DNA from: Mariniblastus fucicola
GTDB lineage: Bacteria > Planctomycetota > Planctomycetia > Pirellulales > Pirellulaceae
Direction: 5' to 3'
DNA length: 64,000 nt
NCBI RefSeq assembly: GCF_008087665.1
Contig: NZ_CP042912.1
Coordinates: 992,001-1,056,000 of the forward strand
The number at the start of each line of letters is the position of its first letter. Position 1 is the first letter of the stretch. Below, in pieces: positions 9,341 through 17,206 of this stretch. The translations under genes and the position numbers were made by a program. The notes under the pieces were generated by a model that was not told where the DNA came from, ran no database searches, and saw only the letters and a list, made by a program, of their open reading frames with translations.

Positions 9341-10156
9341 TTGACATCCAGTTTTCAAACGCAGCTTGCCGTCGCACTTTCTGCAGCGAACAACGCAGGG
9401 CAGATTCTTAAAGACTACTTCGAACAGGGAGTCGCCTCAGAGGTAAAGCTCGAAGGTGGCAAGAAGCAGGGTTTGGTCACCGTCGCTGACGTCGAAGCGG
9501 AAGCGGCGATCATGGAAGTGATTCGCGGTTCGTTTCCCGACCACGCGTTTCTGGCCGAGGAGTCTGCTGCGACAGGGGACAACCCGGACCATCTGTGGGT
9601 CATCGATCCGCTTGATGGGACCAATAATTTTGCTTTCGGCATTCCGCATTTTGCGGTCTCAATCGCCTACATCGAGAACGGAAAACCAGCCGTCGGCGTC
9701 GTGCTGGATCCAGTTCGGGATGAACAGTTTGTGGCTGTGCGAGACGGCGGCGCAAGCCTCAACGGCAAACCAATCCATGTATGCGAGTCCACTGGAATTG
9801 ATTCGGCGATTGTTGGGACCGGATTTTATTACGACCGCGGCGAAATGATGAGCCAAACACTGCGCTGCATTGAAACGTTATTTCGCCATGACATTCAGGG
9901 GCTCCGCCGCATGGGAGCGGCGTCACTGGACCTCGCGTACGTAGCCTGTGGAAGATTCGGTGCCTTTTTTGAGCTGACGCTTTCTCCCTGGGACTTTGCC
10001 GCGGCACAATTGATGGTCACCGAAGCCGGTGGGCAGATCACGAACTGTAGCGGGCGAGAAATTGGGCTGGAAGCGACTGATGTGCTGGCGACGAACGGTC
10101 GATTGCATGCCGAGATGATGCAGTTGCTGGCCAAAGGTGCAAACGAAAAGCCGTAA
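9341..10156 (+). CDS. Inositol-monophosphatase-family phosphatase, 271 aa
   Basis: This is a Mg-dependent, Li-sensitive phosphatase of the IMPase/histidinol-phosphatase/CysQ superfamily. The metal-binding motifs are present: LAEES near residue 70, the DPLDGTNNF signature at 89-97, and SPWDFAAA near 215-221, where the aspartate completes the metal site. Length is normal for the family (about 260-270 aa). The start is TTG, chosen because of the AGGAG at 9330. The substrate cannot be read from the motifs; inositol phosphate, histidinol phosphate and PAP are all possible. The gene begins 25 bases after the cytochrome c gene and may be cotranscribed with it. It ends inside the left arm of a hairpin that likely terminates transcription. 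Confidence 0.92.
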   Translation: MTSSFQTQLAVALSAANNAGQILKDYFEQGVASEVKLEGGKKQGLVTVADVEAEAAIMEVIRGSFPDHAFLAEESAATGDNPDHLWVIDPLDGTNNFAFGIPHFAVSIAYIENGKPAVGVVLDPVRDEQFVAVRDGGASLNGKPIHVCESTGIDSAIVGTGFYYDRGEMMSQTLRCIETLFRHDIQGLRRMGAASLDLAYVACGRFGAFFELTLSPWDFAAAQLMVTEAGGQITNCSGREIGLEATDVLATNGRLHAEMMQLLAKGANEKP

Positions 10157-10179
10157 AGCTCAAACGTGCCTACGGCTTT
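10147..10179. terminator. Hairpin terminator between convergent genes
   Basis: A 9-bp perfect inverted repeat (AAAGCCGTA and TACGGCTTT) has a 15-base loop. On the minus strand the second arm runs into TTTTCGTTT, which fits a terminator for the DUF3467 gene. On the plus strand the T run is only three bases. The left arm overlaps the last codons of the phosphatase gene. Confidence 0.55.
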
Positions 10180-10205
10180 GCGATCGCTGGGATGTCGCGA
10201 AAAAA

Positions 10206-10529
10206 TTACTCTGCCGCGGCGGCGTCAGCTTCCTTTGGCGGAAGAGCTCGCTTGCGAATGTCCGTTTCCAATTGGCCGAAAACTTCTTCATGCCGACGAA
10301 CAGAAACATGCAGAGCGTGAAGTAATCGTTTGGCAGTGTAAAAGTTCATCACGACTCGTTGCTGAACATCGACCGTCGAATCTGCGTTGTTGACGGGTTG
10401 CGTGTTCATGCCAAAATCGACAATCAGCTCTTCCGCAGAACCGGTAACGCGGCAAAAGTTCGCGTAGCACGAAACCGCATTCGAATCGTCGACTTTTGTG
10501 GGTTGAGGTTGTTTTTGCTGTTCAGCCAT
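10206..10529 (-). CDS. DUF3467 family protein, 107 aa
   Basis: This small cytosolic protein matches the DUF3467 pattern: a YANFCRVTG block, then EELIVDFG, then QRVVMNFYTAKRLLHAL, with an acidic/alanine-rich tail. Members occur widely in bacteria including planctomycetes, and their role is not known. It is a single gene flanked by convergent and divergent neighbours. A TATAAT box lies on its own strand 48 bases before the ATG. Length and composition are normal for the family. Confidence 0.9.
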   Translation of the reverse strand: MAEQQKQPQPTKVDDSNAVSCYANFCRVTGSAEELIVDFGMNTQPVNNADSTVDVQQRVVMNFYTAKRLLHALHVSVRRHEEVFGQLETDIRKRALPPKEADAAAAE

Positions 10530-10576
10530 TTTCGGATTCTCGTTTGTTCGTGTTACTTTCGAGTGAGTAGCGTGGA

Positions 10577-10582
10577 ATTATA
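10577..10582 (-). promoter_or_regulatory. Candidate -10 box for the DUF3467 gene
   Basis: A perfect TATAAT on the minus strand lies 48 bases before the ATG at 10529. No good -35 hexamer is seen at the expected spacing, so the call rests on the -10 box and its position in the divergent gap. Confidence 0.35.
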
Positions 10583-10704
10583 AAGGATCGTCGATGCGAC
10601 GCTATGTCATGTTTGAAATACAGGTTGAGCTGGATTTGTTGGTCATCCAGGGGAATTCAGGCTGCCATTTACGATACGGCAGTTTGGAAACGCACGTTGT
10701 CGTC

Positions 10705-10710
10705 TATAAT
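10705..10710 (+). promoter_or_regulatory. Candidate -10 box for the SUMF1-fold gene
   Basis: A perfect TATAAT on the plus strand lies 54 bases before the ATG at 10765. A weak -35 (TTGGAA at 10684-10689) has a 15-base spacer, shorter than usual. It mirrors the box on the other strand of the same gap. Confidence 0.4.
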
Positions 10711-10764
10711 TGAAACGCATTAAAGCAATCCGTTCTGTGAGCAACCAGTTCTTTTAGGCAAACA

Positions 10765-11997
10765 ATGATTCGATTGAGTGTGACTCTGTGCGTTCTCGCG
10801 TTGACAGTCTTTTCGCAAACCACCCATCCTGCCAATGGTCAGGAGGGCGCTGGCGATGTGCAGACTTCGGTTCAAGGCATCGTTTCTGAAAAGCCGACCG
10901 AAGGACGCTTCGTTGATCTGGGCGATGGCAAATACATGGTGCCTTACGCGACGACCATTCCGGGAACAGAGATCGAGTTCACGATGGAGCCGATCCCGGG
11001 TGGAACGTTCACGATGGGAAATGAAGACGGCGAAGACGACGAAAAACCAGCTTTCGCAGTCCAGCTCGAACCGTTTTGGATCGCCAGGCACGAAATCACG
11101 TGGGCTCAGTACAAACGCTACATGCAAATGGAGAAAGCTCTCAAAGCCCTCCAGGCGACCGGTGTCCGAATCGTCGACGACAGCAACAAGATCGACGCCG
11201 TGACCGCGCCGTCGGCACTTTACGATCCGTCGTTTACTTACAACGCCGGGCAAGAGCCTGAACAGGCAGCAGCGACGATCACTCAGTACGCGGCCAAACA
11301 GTACACGAAATGGTTGAGCCTTTCCGACGGAAACTTTTACCGGTTGCCGTATGAGTCCGAGTGGGAATACGCTTGTCGCGCCGGAACCGATACAAAGTTC
11401 TATTTTGGTGACGACGCGGACGAACTGGAAAACCACGCCTGGTTTGAGAACAATTCCGACGAAGAACGCCATGCCGTCGGTGAGCTGGAGCCGAATCCGT
11501 GGGGGCTGTATGACATGTACGGCAACGTCAGCGAATGGACGCTGGATCAATACAGCGAGGAAGGCTACGTTCAGGCCGCTTCAGCCGAAGAAGGAAAGCC
11601 GCTGAGTCTGATCGAGTCTTACAACAAACCAACCAAACTCTTTCCGCGTGTCATTCGCGGAGGAAGTTTCCTGCAGGATTCGGAAGAGTGCAACAGCTTT
11701 GCCCGCTTCCCTTCCAACAGCAAAGAATGGCGCTCAACGGATCCAAACTACCCGAAGAGCCCGTGGTGGTTTACCGATGAGCCTGCCACTGGTGTCGGCT
11801 TCAGAATCGTGCGCCAATACACGCCCGCGACGCGAGACGAAAAAGAAGCTGTCTGGCAAGCAGACGTCGCGTCGATCGAACGCGATGCCAACAATCGAAT
11901 CGAAGCCAATGGACGCGGCACTTACGGCGTCGTTGATCAGGATCTCGATGAAGAAATTGAAGAACTCGATGAAGATCTGAGCCTCGACGACGGGTAA
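10765..11997 (+). CDS. Secreted SUMF1/formylglycine-generating-enzyme-fold protein, 410 aa
   Basis: A signal peptide (hydrophobic run, cleavage near NGQ at 27) shows export. Residues about 70-355 form a SUMF1-type domain: PGGTFTMG, the FWIARHEITWAQYKRYM block, the LPYESEWEYACRAGT block, NPWGLYDMYGNVSEW, RGGSF, and GVGFRIVR at the end. True formylglycine-generating enzymes use a pair of cysteines near the C-terminal part. Here I see only one cysteine in that region (in SEECNSFAR), so sulfatase maturation is not supported. A role in protein or ligand binding, as in many bacterial members, is more likely. The tail after residue 365 is strongly acidic (ELDEDLSLDDG). Confidence 0.88.
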   Translation: MIRLSVTLCVLALTVFSQTTHPANGQEGAGDVQTSVQGIVSEKPTEGRFVDLGDGKYMVPYATTIPGTEIEFTMEPIPGGTFTMGNEDGEDDEKPAFAVQLEPFWIARHEITWAQYKRYMQMEKALKALQATGVRIVDDSNKIDAVTAPSALYDPSFTYNAGQEPEQAAATITQYAAKQYTKWLSLSDGNFYRLPYESEWEYACRAGTDTKFYFGDDADELENHAWFENNSDEERHAVGELEPNPWGLYDMYGNVSEWTLDQYSEEGYVQAASAEEGKPLSLIESYNKPTKLFPRVIRGGSFLQDSEECNSFARFPSNSKEWRSTDPNYPKSPWWFTDEPATGVGFRIVRQYTPATRDEKEAVWQADVASIERDANNRIEANGRGTYGVVDQDLDEEIEELDEDLSLDDG

Positions 11998-12015
11998 GTT
12001 CAGTGCTTCAGGTCG

Positions 12016-12282
12016 TTAAGCCGCGCGGCGCTGTTCGTCGTGCGGCGCGATGCTGACGGATTCCAGCAGAAGATCGCCACGGAGAATCGAACCGTGGCTT
12101 TCTGGGGAATTCCATTGAAGACAGATGGCGCCCAGTTCGAATTTCACGCCGGCAAGGAAATCTCCCTTAAATAGATAGCACTCTCGGATTGGGCCGCTGT
12201 CTTTGCTGTAATGCCGCAACTTTCTCGCCGCGATTTGGCGAATGACGTCGAAGTCGAACGGGATGGAGGCTTGGGCTGGCAT
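12016..12282 (-). CDS. Small hypothetical protein, 88 aa
   Basis: This compact soluble reading frame starts with ATG and has a plausible composition (FDFDVIRQIAARKLRHY, then FKGDFLAGVKFELGAICLQW, then GDLLLESVSI). It has no signal peptide or membrane helix. It is convergent with the SUMF1-fold gene, 18 bases away. Domain and function are not recognised. It reads as one small alpha/beta domain, but a chance frame cannot be fully excluded. Confidence 0.6.
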   Translation of the reverse strand: MPAQASIPFDFDVIRQIAARKLRHYSKDSGPIRECYLFKGDFLAGVKFELGAICLQWNSPESHGSILRGDLLLESVSIAPHDEQRRAA

Positions 12283-12523
12283 ATCAATTTCACGACCACG
12301 GAAACTCTATCCTTTCAGGTATCGGCGTTCATCACCGAAAACCCGAGTCATAACGAAATCAGGATTTCGCGACGCCAAGCCCCTATTTTTCCCAGTCTGC
12401 GCTTTCGTAAAAAAACATTCGATCGGCACAGATTTGTCAAACCTTAAGGTGGCCGCAAACCGAAAGATCTATGGAAGGACCGCCCCTGGGAGGTCCGCGC
12501 GTACCGTAGTCTGATTGAATCTC

Positions 12524-15211
12524 ATGCCCTCTGAAATTCAAAAATTTGCCAAAGAGCCTCTGGTTTGGGTCGGCGCTGCTCTGCTGTGCGTCCCACTGCT
12601 GGCATCCAGTTCGCTCAACCATCTCAGAGAACGGTTTACTGTTGATGCGTCTTCGGTTGCCCTGGCCGAGCCACTCGAGAAAGCTCCCGTGAACGAACCA
12701 GCACTGGGTTCGGTTGACGGTTCCAGTGCAAAAGATTGGCGACAGGACTCCGACACGCCCATCGTTGCCCTTCCACTGCCACCGTTGCCGACGAGCGAAA
12801 GTGAAGCCAGCCTTGCTGGGCCGTCGAATGTAGCAACCACGCGCACTGAATACTCTCCAATTTCATTGCCTGCAGCCGATCCAGCGACGAACTCACGGGA
12901 TCCGGGTTCGCTGCTGGAAGTCGCGGACCTCTATGAAGACAGCGACAGCGATTTTCCGGTTTCGGAATTCGGAAACTTCGAGGCTCAGGATTCCAGCCAG
13001 GCAACGCCCGCGAAGCAAAAGTCTGCGGCGAAAGATTCATCAACAGAAGAGTCGCCGGATGAGGAGTTCGACTTCCTCTTTGGCGATGATGGTCCGCAAG
13101 ACAATTCGGACAGCGACGCTGTAGAAAAAAGCCAGGAAAAACTTTCCAGCGAGAAAGCTCCACAGTCCAAGGCTGGATCTGAAAAGGCCCAACCGAAATC
13201 GAAGCCTCGCAAACTGCCGCTCAAAGTTCAGGAAGGGACTCCAAGTTGGTTGTTTCCGGAAGCTGACCGGAAGTCTGGTCGCGGCGACAAGCCGAACCGG
13301 AGTACTTGGCCGAGTGCAAATGATCGTTCAGATGCGAACGCTGATTCGGGCGCGAAATCTGAATCGGATTTGATGCCGATGGAAGAGCCGGATCTGTTCC
13401 AGCCGCCTGCTTTCGCGGATCAGCCGAATGAACAGGCTGAACCTGAATCGCTTCAATCCGTTTTCCCACAAGCCGCCGAGCCCACGTACTCGCCATTGCC
13501 AGCGACGCCGACGGAAACATTTGGCCAGCCCTTGCCTGCCCCGCAGGAAGCTCCCTCAAGCGACTACTATTTGCAAGTCGACAGCGGCCCAGATTGGTGG
13601 ACGCCGTACTGCCAACAGCCGTTCTGGCAATCCGTTCCGGCACACCAGACGGGTCTCGATGCGGTCGTGTTTACCGCGATGCAAAATTCACCCTACGTTA
13701 AATTGCTGAACACCGAACCGCAGATGGCGCAAACGGTTGTGAATGAAGCCGACGCTGTTTTCGATTGGTCAGCGTTTGTGGAAACATCGTGGCGGGACAT
13801 CGATCGACCAGTTGTTTCGTTGCTCGATACAGGAACCGCTGGCGGAAGATTCGTGCAGCAACAATTGCTCTTCGAATCCGGCGTTCAGAAGAACCTGCGA
13901 ACCGGAGGCCACCTTCGCGTCGGTCAGGCTTGGCAAACGACAGACAACAACAGTGCGTTTCTTTCGCCGCCAGACCAGGCCACAGCCCAAATTTTGTTGG
14001 ACTATCGCCAGCCGTTGCTGCGAGGTGCCGGTAAGCACGTTAACAACAGCCAGGTGCTGCTGGCTCGAATCGATGTCGATGCCTCGACCAGCAATTCACA
14101 GGCGTTGCTGCAACAGTTTTTGGTCGATGTCGTGTCGGAGTATTGGGAGTTGCACTATTCTCGCGGCGTCCTGATGCAAAAACTTCGTTCTGCGGAACGA
14201 GCTGAACAGCTGTTGAGTGAGCTTGCGAGCCTGCCGGATGCAGCGGAGCGAAAGCGAGACCTGGCTCGAATCCAGGCGATTGCGACGGCGAGACGAACTG
14301 AGCTGATTCGGGCCAAAAACGCAGTGGCGACTCATCAGGAAACATTGCTCAACCTGACTTATGGAACTGCAATGCCTGATCCGGCATCGCTTGAGGTGGT
14401 CCCGGTCGAATTGCCTGGCGTTTTTATGGTGCCCTACGATCAGAATTTCGTCACCGAGATGGCGGTTCAAAATCGCGCCGAAGTCAAAGTCGCGTTGGCC
14501 GCGATTCGTGCTTCAGCAGTTCGGCAGAATTTGGTGCTCAACGACCTCAAGCCCAAGCTTGATGCGATCGTGTCGACGTTTGTTTCCGGTTTGGACCAGG
14601 CCAAAGATGTTGGCGGAGCGGTGGGCAATGCGTTTGATTACGATCCGTCCTACGCGGTCGGGTTTAGCTTCGAAATGCCGATCGGTCGTAGAGCAGCGAA
14701 CGCACGACTGACTCGACAACAGTTGGATTATCAGCGACTGCAGTATCAGTTGGAACAGACGCTGGGCAACGTTCGCCTCGATGCCCGATTGGCTTATCGA
14801 AACGTGAGTAGTATTGCCAGCGAGATGGAGAATCATAAACTCGCCGTGCAACAGGCAGCTCAGGATTTGCATTTCGCGACCCAGCAGGCTGCTGCGGGTA
14901 TCGCCGATTCCGCCGGAAACACAAGCTTTCTGATCGACGACTTGCTGCGATCTCAGGAAGGCGTTGCGGCTGCGGAATCACGATTGCTTCGCAGTCAAAC
15001 GGATCTTTCGGTGGCGCTGGTTCAGTTGAAACGCGCGACAGGTCAGTTGCTTCAGACGGCTCCGATGCCTCAGGTCGCCGATCACGTTGTGCAAGAGGCA
15101 AGCTTCGTCCAGCAGGCAGGTTTTGATCAACAGGTGCCGGACACGCTGTGGTCCGTTCCCAACACGCAATCTGGTGCTCAGGCTGAATCGCAGAGCATCT
15201 GGGATCAGTAA
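12524..15211 (+). CDS. TolC-family protein with a long disordered N-terminal region, 895 aa
   Basis: The ATG at 12524 is preferred over the TTG three codons upstream. Residues 12-30 are hydrophobic and form a signal or membrane anchor. Residues about 30-365 are rich in Ser, Pro, Glu, Asp and Lys with repeats of low complexity, and are probably disordered. The TolC/OEP domain starts near 385 (TGLDAVVFTAMQNSPYVKLL) and includes RQPLLRGAG, YWELHYSRGVLMQKL and a second repeat up to about 840. The tail is Gln-rich. A leader of over 300 residues is unusual for TolC, where the mature core starts within about 30 residues. No lipobox is seen. No partner pump is adjacent. Confidence 0.88.
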   Translation: MPSEIQKFAKEPLVWVGAALLCVPLLASSSLNHLRERFTVDASSVALAEPLEKAPVNEPALGSVDGSSAKDWRQDSDTPIVALPLPPLPTSESEASLAGPSNVATTRTEYSPISLPAADPATNSRDPGSLLEVADLYEDSDSDFPVSEFGNFEAQDSSQATPAKQKSAAKDSSTEESPDEEFDFLFGDDGPQDNSDSDAVEKSQEKLSSEKAPQSKAGSEKAQPKSKPRKLPLKVQEGTPSWLFPEADRKSGRGDKPNRSTWPSANDRSDANADSGAKSESDLMPMEEPDLFQPPAFADQPNEQAEPESLQSVFPQAAEPTYSPLPATPTETFGQPLPAPQEAPSSDYYLQVDSGPDWWTPYCQQPFWQSVPAHQTGLDAVVFTAMQNSPYVKLLNTEPQMAQTVVNEADAVFDWSAFVETSWRDIDRPVVSLLDTGTAGGRFVQQQLLFESGVQKNLRTGGHLRVGQAWQTTDNNSAFLSPPDQATAQILLDYRQPLLRGAGKHVNNSQVLLARIDVDASTSNSQALLQQFLVDVVSEYWELHYSRGVLMQKLRSAERAEQLLSELASLPDAAERKRDLARIQAIATARRTELIRAKNAVATHQETLLNLTYGTAMPDPASLEVVPVELPGVFMVPYDQNFVTEMAVQNRAEVKVALAAIRASAVRQNLVLNDLKPKLDAIVSTFVSGLDQAKDVGGAVGNAFDYDPSYAVGFSFEMPIGRRAANARLTRQQLDYQRLQYQLEQTLGNVRLDARLAYRNVSSIASEMENHKLAVQQAAQDLHFATQQAAAGIADSAGNTSFLIDDLLRSQEGVAAAESRLLRSQTDLSVALVQLKRATGQLLQTAPMPQVADHVVQEASFVQQAGFDQQVPDTLWSVPNTQSGAQAESQSIWDQ

Positions 15212-15234
15212 ACGCTTGGGATCAGTAAACGCTT
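15201..15234. repeat. 17-bp tandem duplication spanning a stop codon
   Basis: GGGATCAGTAAACGCTT occurs twice head to tail. The first copy contains the TAA of the TolC gene (15209-15211). The duplication leaves the protein end unchanged. It looks like a recent slippage event. Confidence 0.85.
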
Positions 15235-15304
15235 GGGGTTAAAAAAGCGACTGGTTGAATGGCAACTTTGCGGTTTCCTGTTTCGGGTTCCCGATTCGGC
15301 AACT

Positions 15305-17086
15305 CTACTGCGATTGCTCATCGTCTTCCGGCTTGATCACCCAGTCGTTCGCGAAATCGTGTTTCAACCACGAATCTGCCACGTCGGTTACGACATTGTC
15401 AAAGTTGATTTTCATATCCTCAAAACGTCGCTCGTTCCGATGCCGCGCCAACCGCAGGTAGAGCATGCCGGTTGAGGTCTCATGGTCCTTTGCCGGACCG
15501 GAAATCGTCGCGTTATTAAAAACGGTCGAAAGCCGCGAATACACGCAGCTGGCCATAAAGATTTCCGTCGCGATGTCGGCCAGACGCAATTGAAGCAGCT
15601 GTTGCTCGATCGCGCCCTCACGATATTTCGCCAACACCATCTTGATCACCCAACCGAATTTTCCGATTTGAGACGCAAGCCAATTTCCGTGGTAGCGAAG
15701 ATGTTCGTGCTTCACGGGAACCTTTGCAGAACGCAAAACCGCCGCCGGGATGCTCAGCCAGCCAGCAGGTTTGAGTTTGGATTCGAGGTCTCGCGCGACA
15801 TGTCTGAATCCGACTGATGCGATGAAAGCACGCATCACATCGTTGGCACCTTCGCCAATTAAGTTCAGCCTCGCGTCCCGCATCATGCGCTCAAACGGCT
15901 GGTCAGTGAAGAAGCCTTTGCCGCCCCAAATCTGCAGGCAGTCGTTCACGATTCGCCAAAGTTGATCGCTGGCGAAGACTTTGATCATGGCTGTCTCAAC
16001 CATATAGTCTTCGGCGCCACTGTCGATCAAAGCCGCCGTGTGATACGTCGCGCTTTCCATCGCGTACGTGTCCGCAGCAGCCTCCGCAATCTTTGCCTTC
16101 ACCATCGGGAACTCGCCAAGCGTTTTTCCAAACTGCTTGCGGTGATTGGCTCTGGCAACCATTCGCTCAACACAGAACTTGGCCGCGCCCGTGCAGCAGG
16201 CTCCGAACGTCGTTCTTCCGAAATCAAGAACGGTCAACGCGACGCGCAAGCCCTTCCCTTCCGGCCCCAGAATATTTTCCTTCGGGACGAACATGTCAGT
16301 AAACTTCATCCGCCCGGTTTGCGTGCCGCGAATTCCGACTTTCTCCATTCGCGATTCAAGAACTTCAAAACCTTCCATGTCCGGCGTGACCAGGAACGCG
16401 GTGATCTTGCCCTCGGGATCCGAGGCATCTGGAGTCCTCGCCATGACCGTTAAAACGTCCGCGATGCCACCGTTGGTGATCCACCGTTTTTCCCCATTGA
16501 GAATGTAGCCGTTACCGTTTGGGCTTGGCTCAGCACGCGTTTTAACATTGCCCGCGTCGGAACCGGCATGCGGTTCGGTCAGTGCAAACGCCGCAAGTTT
16601 CTCACCGGCAGCAAGTCCTTTCATCCATCGCGTTTTCTGTTCGTCAGTGCCAAAAAGTTCGAGGGCACGCAAGCCGATCGAGTGATGAGCGTTAACGAAT
16701 ACTCCGGTCGACGCGCAATGTCCGCCGATGATTTCCATCACGCGACAGTAATTGAACTGCGATTTTCCACCGCCGCCGTACTTTGGATTGATCGTCATGC
16801 CGAGCACACCAAGGTCGCCCAGCCCTCGAATCACGCTCTGCGGAATCTCTGCGTCTCGATCGATCCTGTCCGGATCAATTTCGCTTTCGCAGAACGCTTT
16901 GACTTTGGCGATATAGGCGTCGCTTTGGTCTTTGGCTTCGGGCGACAACTCCGGGAAAGGAAAGATGGAGTCCTCGCGAAATTTTCCGTAGTAAAGATCT
17001 TTGACAAAGCCTTCTTTCTCCGGACCCGAGAAAAGAAGCTCTTCGGCTTGATCGATTTGGCGTTGAATCTCTTCCGAAACAGCCAC
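15305..17086 (-). CDS. Acyl-CoA dehydrogenase (VLCAD/ACAD9-like), 593 aa
   Basis: This FAD enzyme oxidises acyl-CoA to enoyl-CoA in fatty-acid degradation. The start is GTG at 17086, supported by GGAG seven bases upstream (17094-17097). Family blocks are clear: CASTGVFVNAHHSIG, the FAD-contact stretch FALTEPHAGSDAG, ITNGG in the core beta domain, the Arg-rich RTTFGACCTGAAK segment, the helical QIWGGKGFF, and GEGANDVMR, which carries the expected catalytic glutamate. At 593 residues it has the extra C-terminal helical domain of very-long-chain and ACAD9-type enzymes, which helps with membrane association. No electron-transfer flavoprotein gene is nearby. Confidence 0.95.
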   Translation of the reverse strand: MAVSEEIQRQIDQAEELLFSGPEKEGFVKDLYYGKFREDSIFPFPELSPEAKDQSDAYIAKVKAFCESEIDPDRIDRDAEIPQSVIRGLGDLGVLGMTINPKYGGGGKSQFNYCRVMEIIGGHCASTGVFVNAHHSIGLRALELFGTDEQKTRWMKGLAAGEKLAAFALTEPHAGSDAGNVKTRAEPSPNGNGYILNGEKRWITNGGIADVLTVMARTPDASDPEGKITAFLVTPDMEGFEVLESRMEKVGIRGTQTGRMKFTDMFVPKENILGPEGKGLRVALTVLDFGRTTFGACCTGAAKFCVERMVARANHRKQFGKTLGEFPMVKAKIAEAAADTYAMESATYHTAALIDSGAEDYMVETAMIKVFASDQLWRIVNDCLQIWGGKGFFTDQPFERMMRDARLNLIGEGANDVMRAFIASVGFRHVARDLESKLKPAGWLSIPAAVLRSAKVPVKHEHLRYHGNWLASQIGKFGWVIKMVLAKYREGAIEQQLLQLRLADIATEIFMASCVYSRLSTVFNNATISGPAKDHETSTGMLYLRLARHRNERRFEDMKINFDNVVTDVADSWLKHDFANDWVIKPEDDEQSQ

Positions 17087-17206
17087 TTTGGTTCTCCGAT
17101 TTATGCTGTGTATGCTGGAAGCCAGTTTAACGGAAGGCAGTCACAGATTCACATCGATTCCAGCGAAACCAAAGAGGTTTGTGCGACAGGCCATTGAATT
17201 ATCGGA

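Noticed and set aside
10765-11997. True formylglycine-generating enzyme for sulfatase maturation
   Set aside because: The pair of catalytic cysteines is not visible, and no sulfatase gene is in the window.
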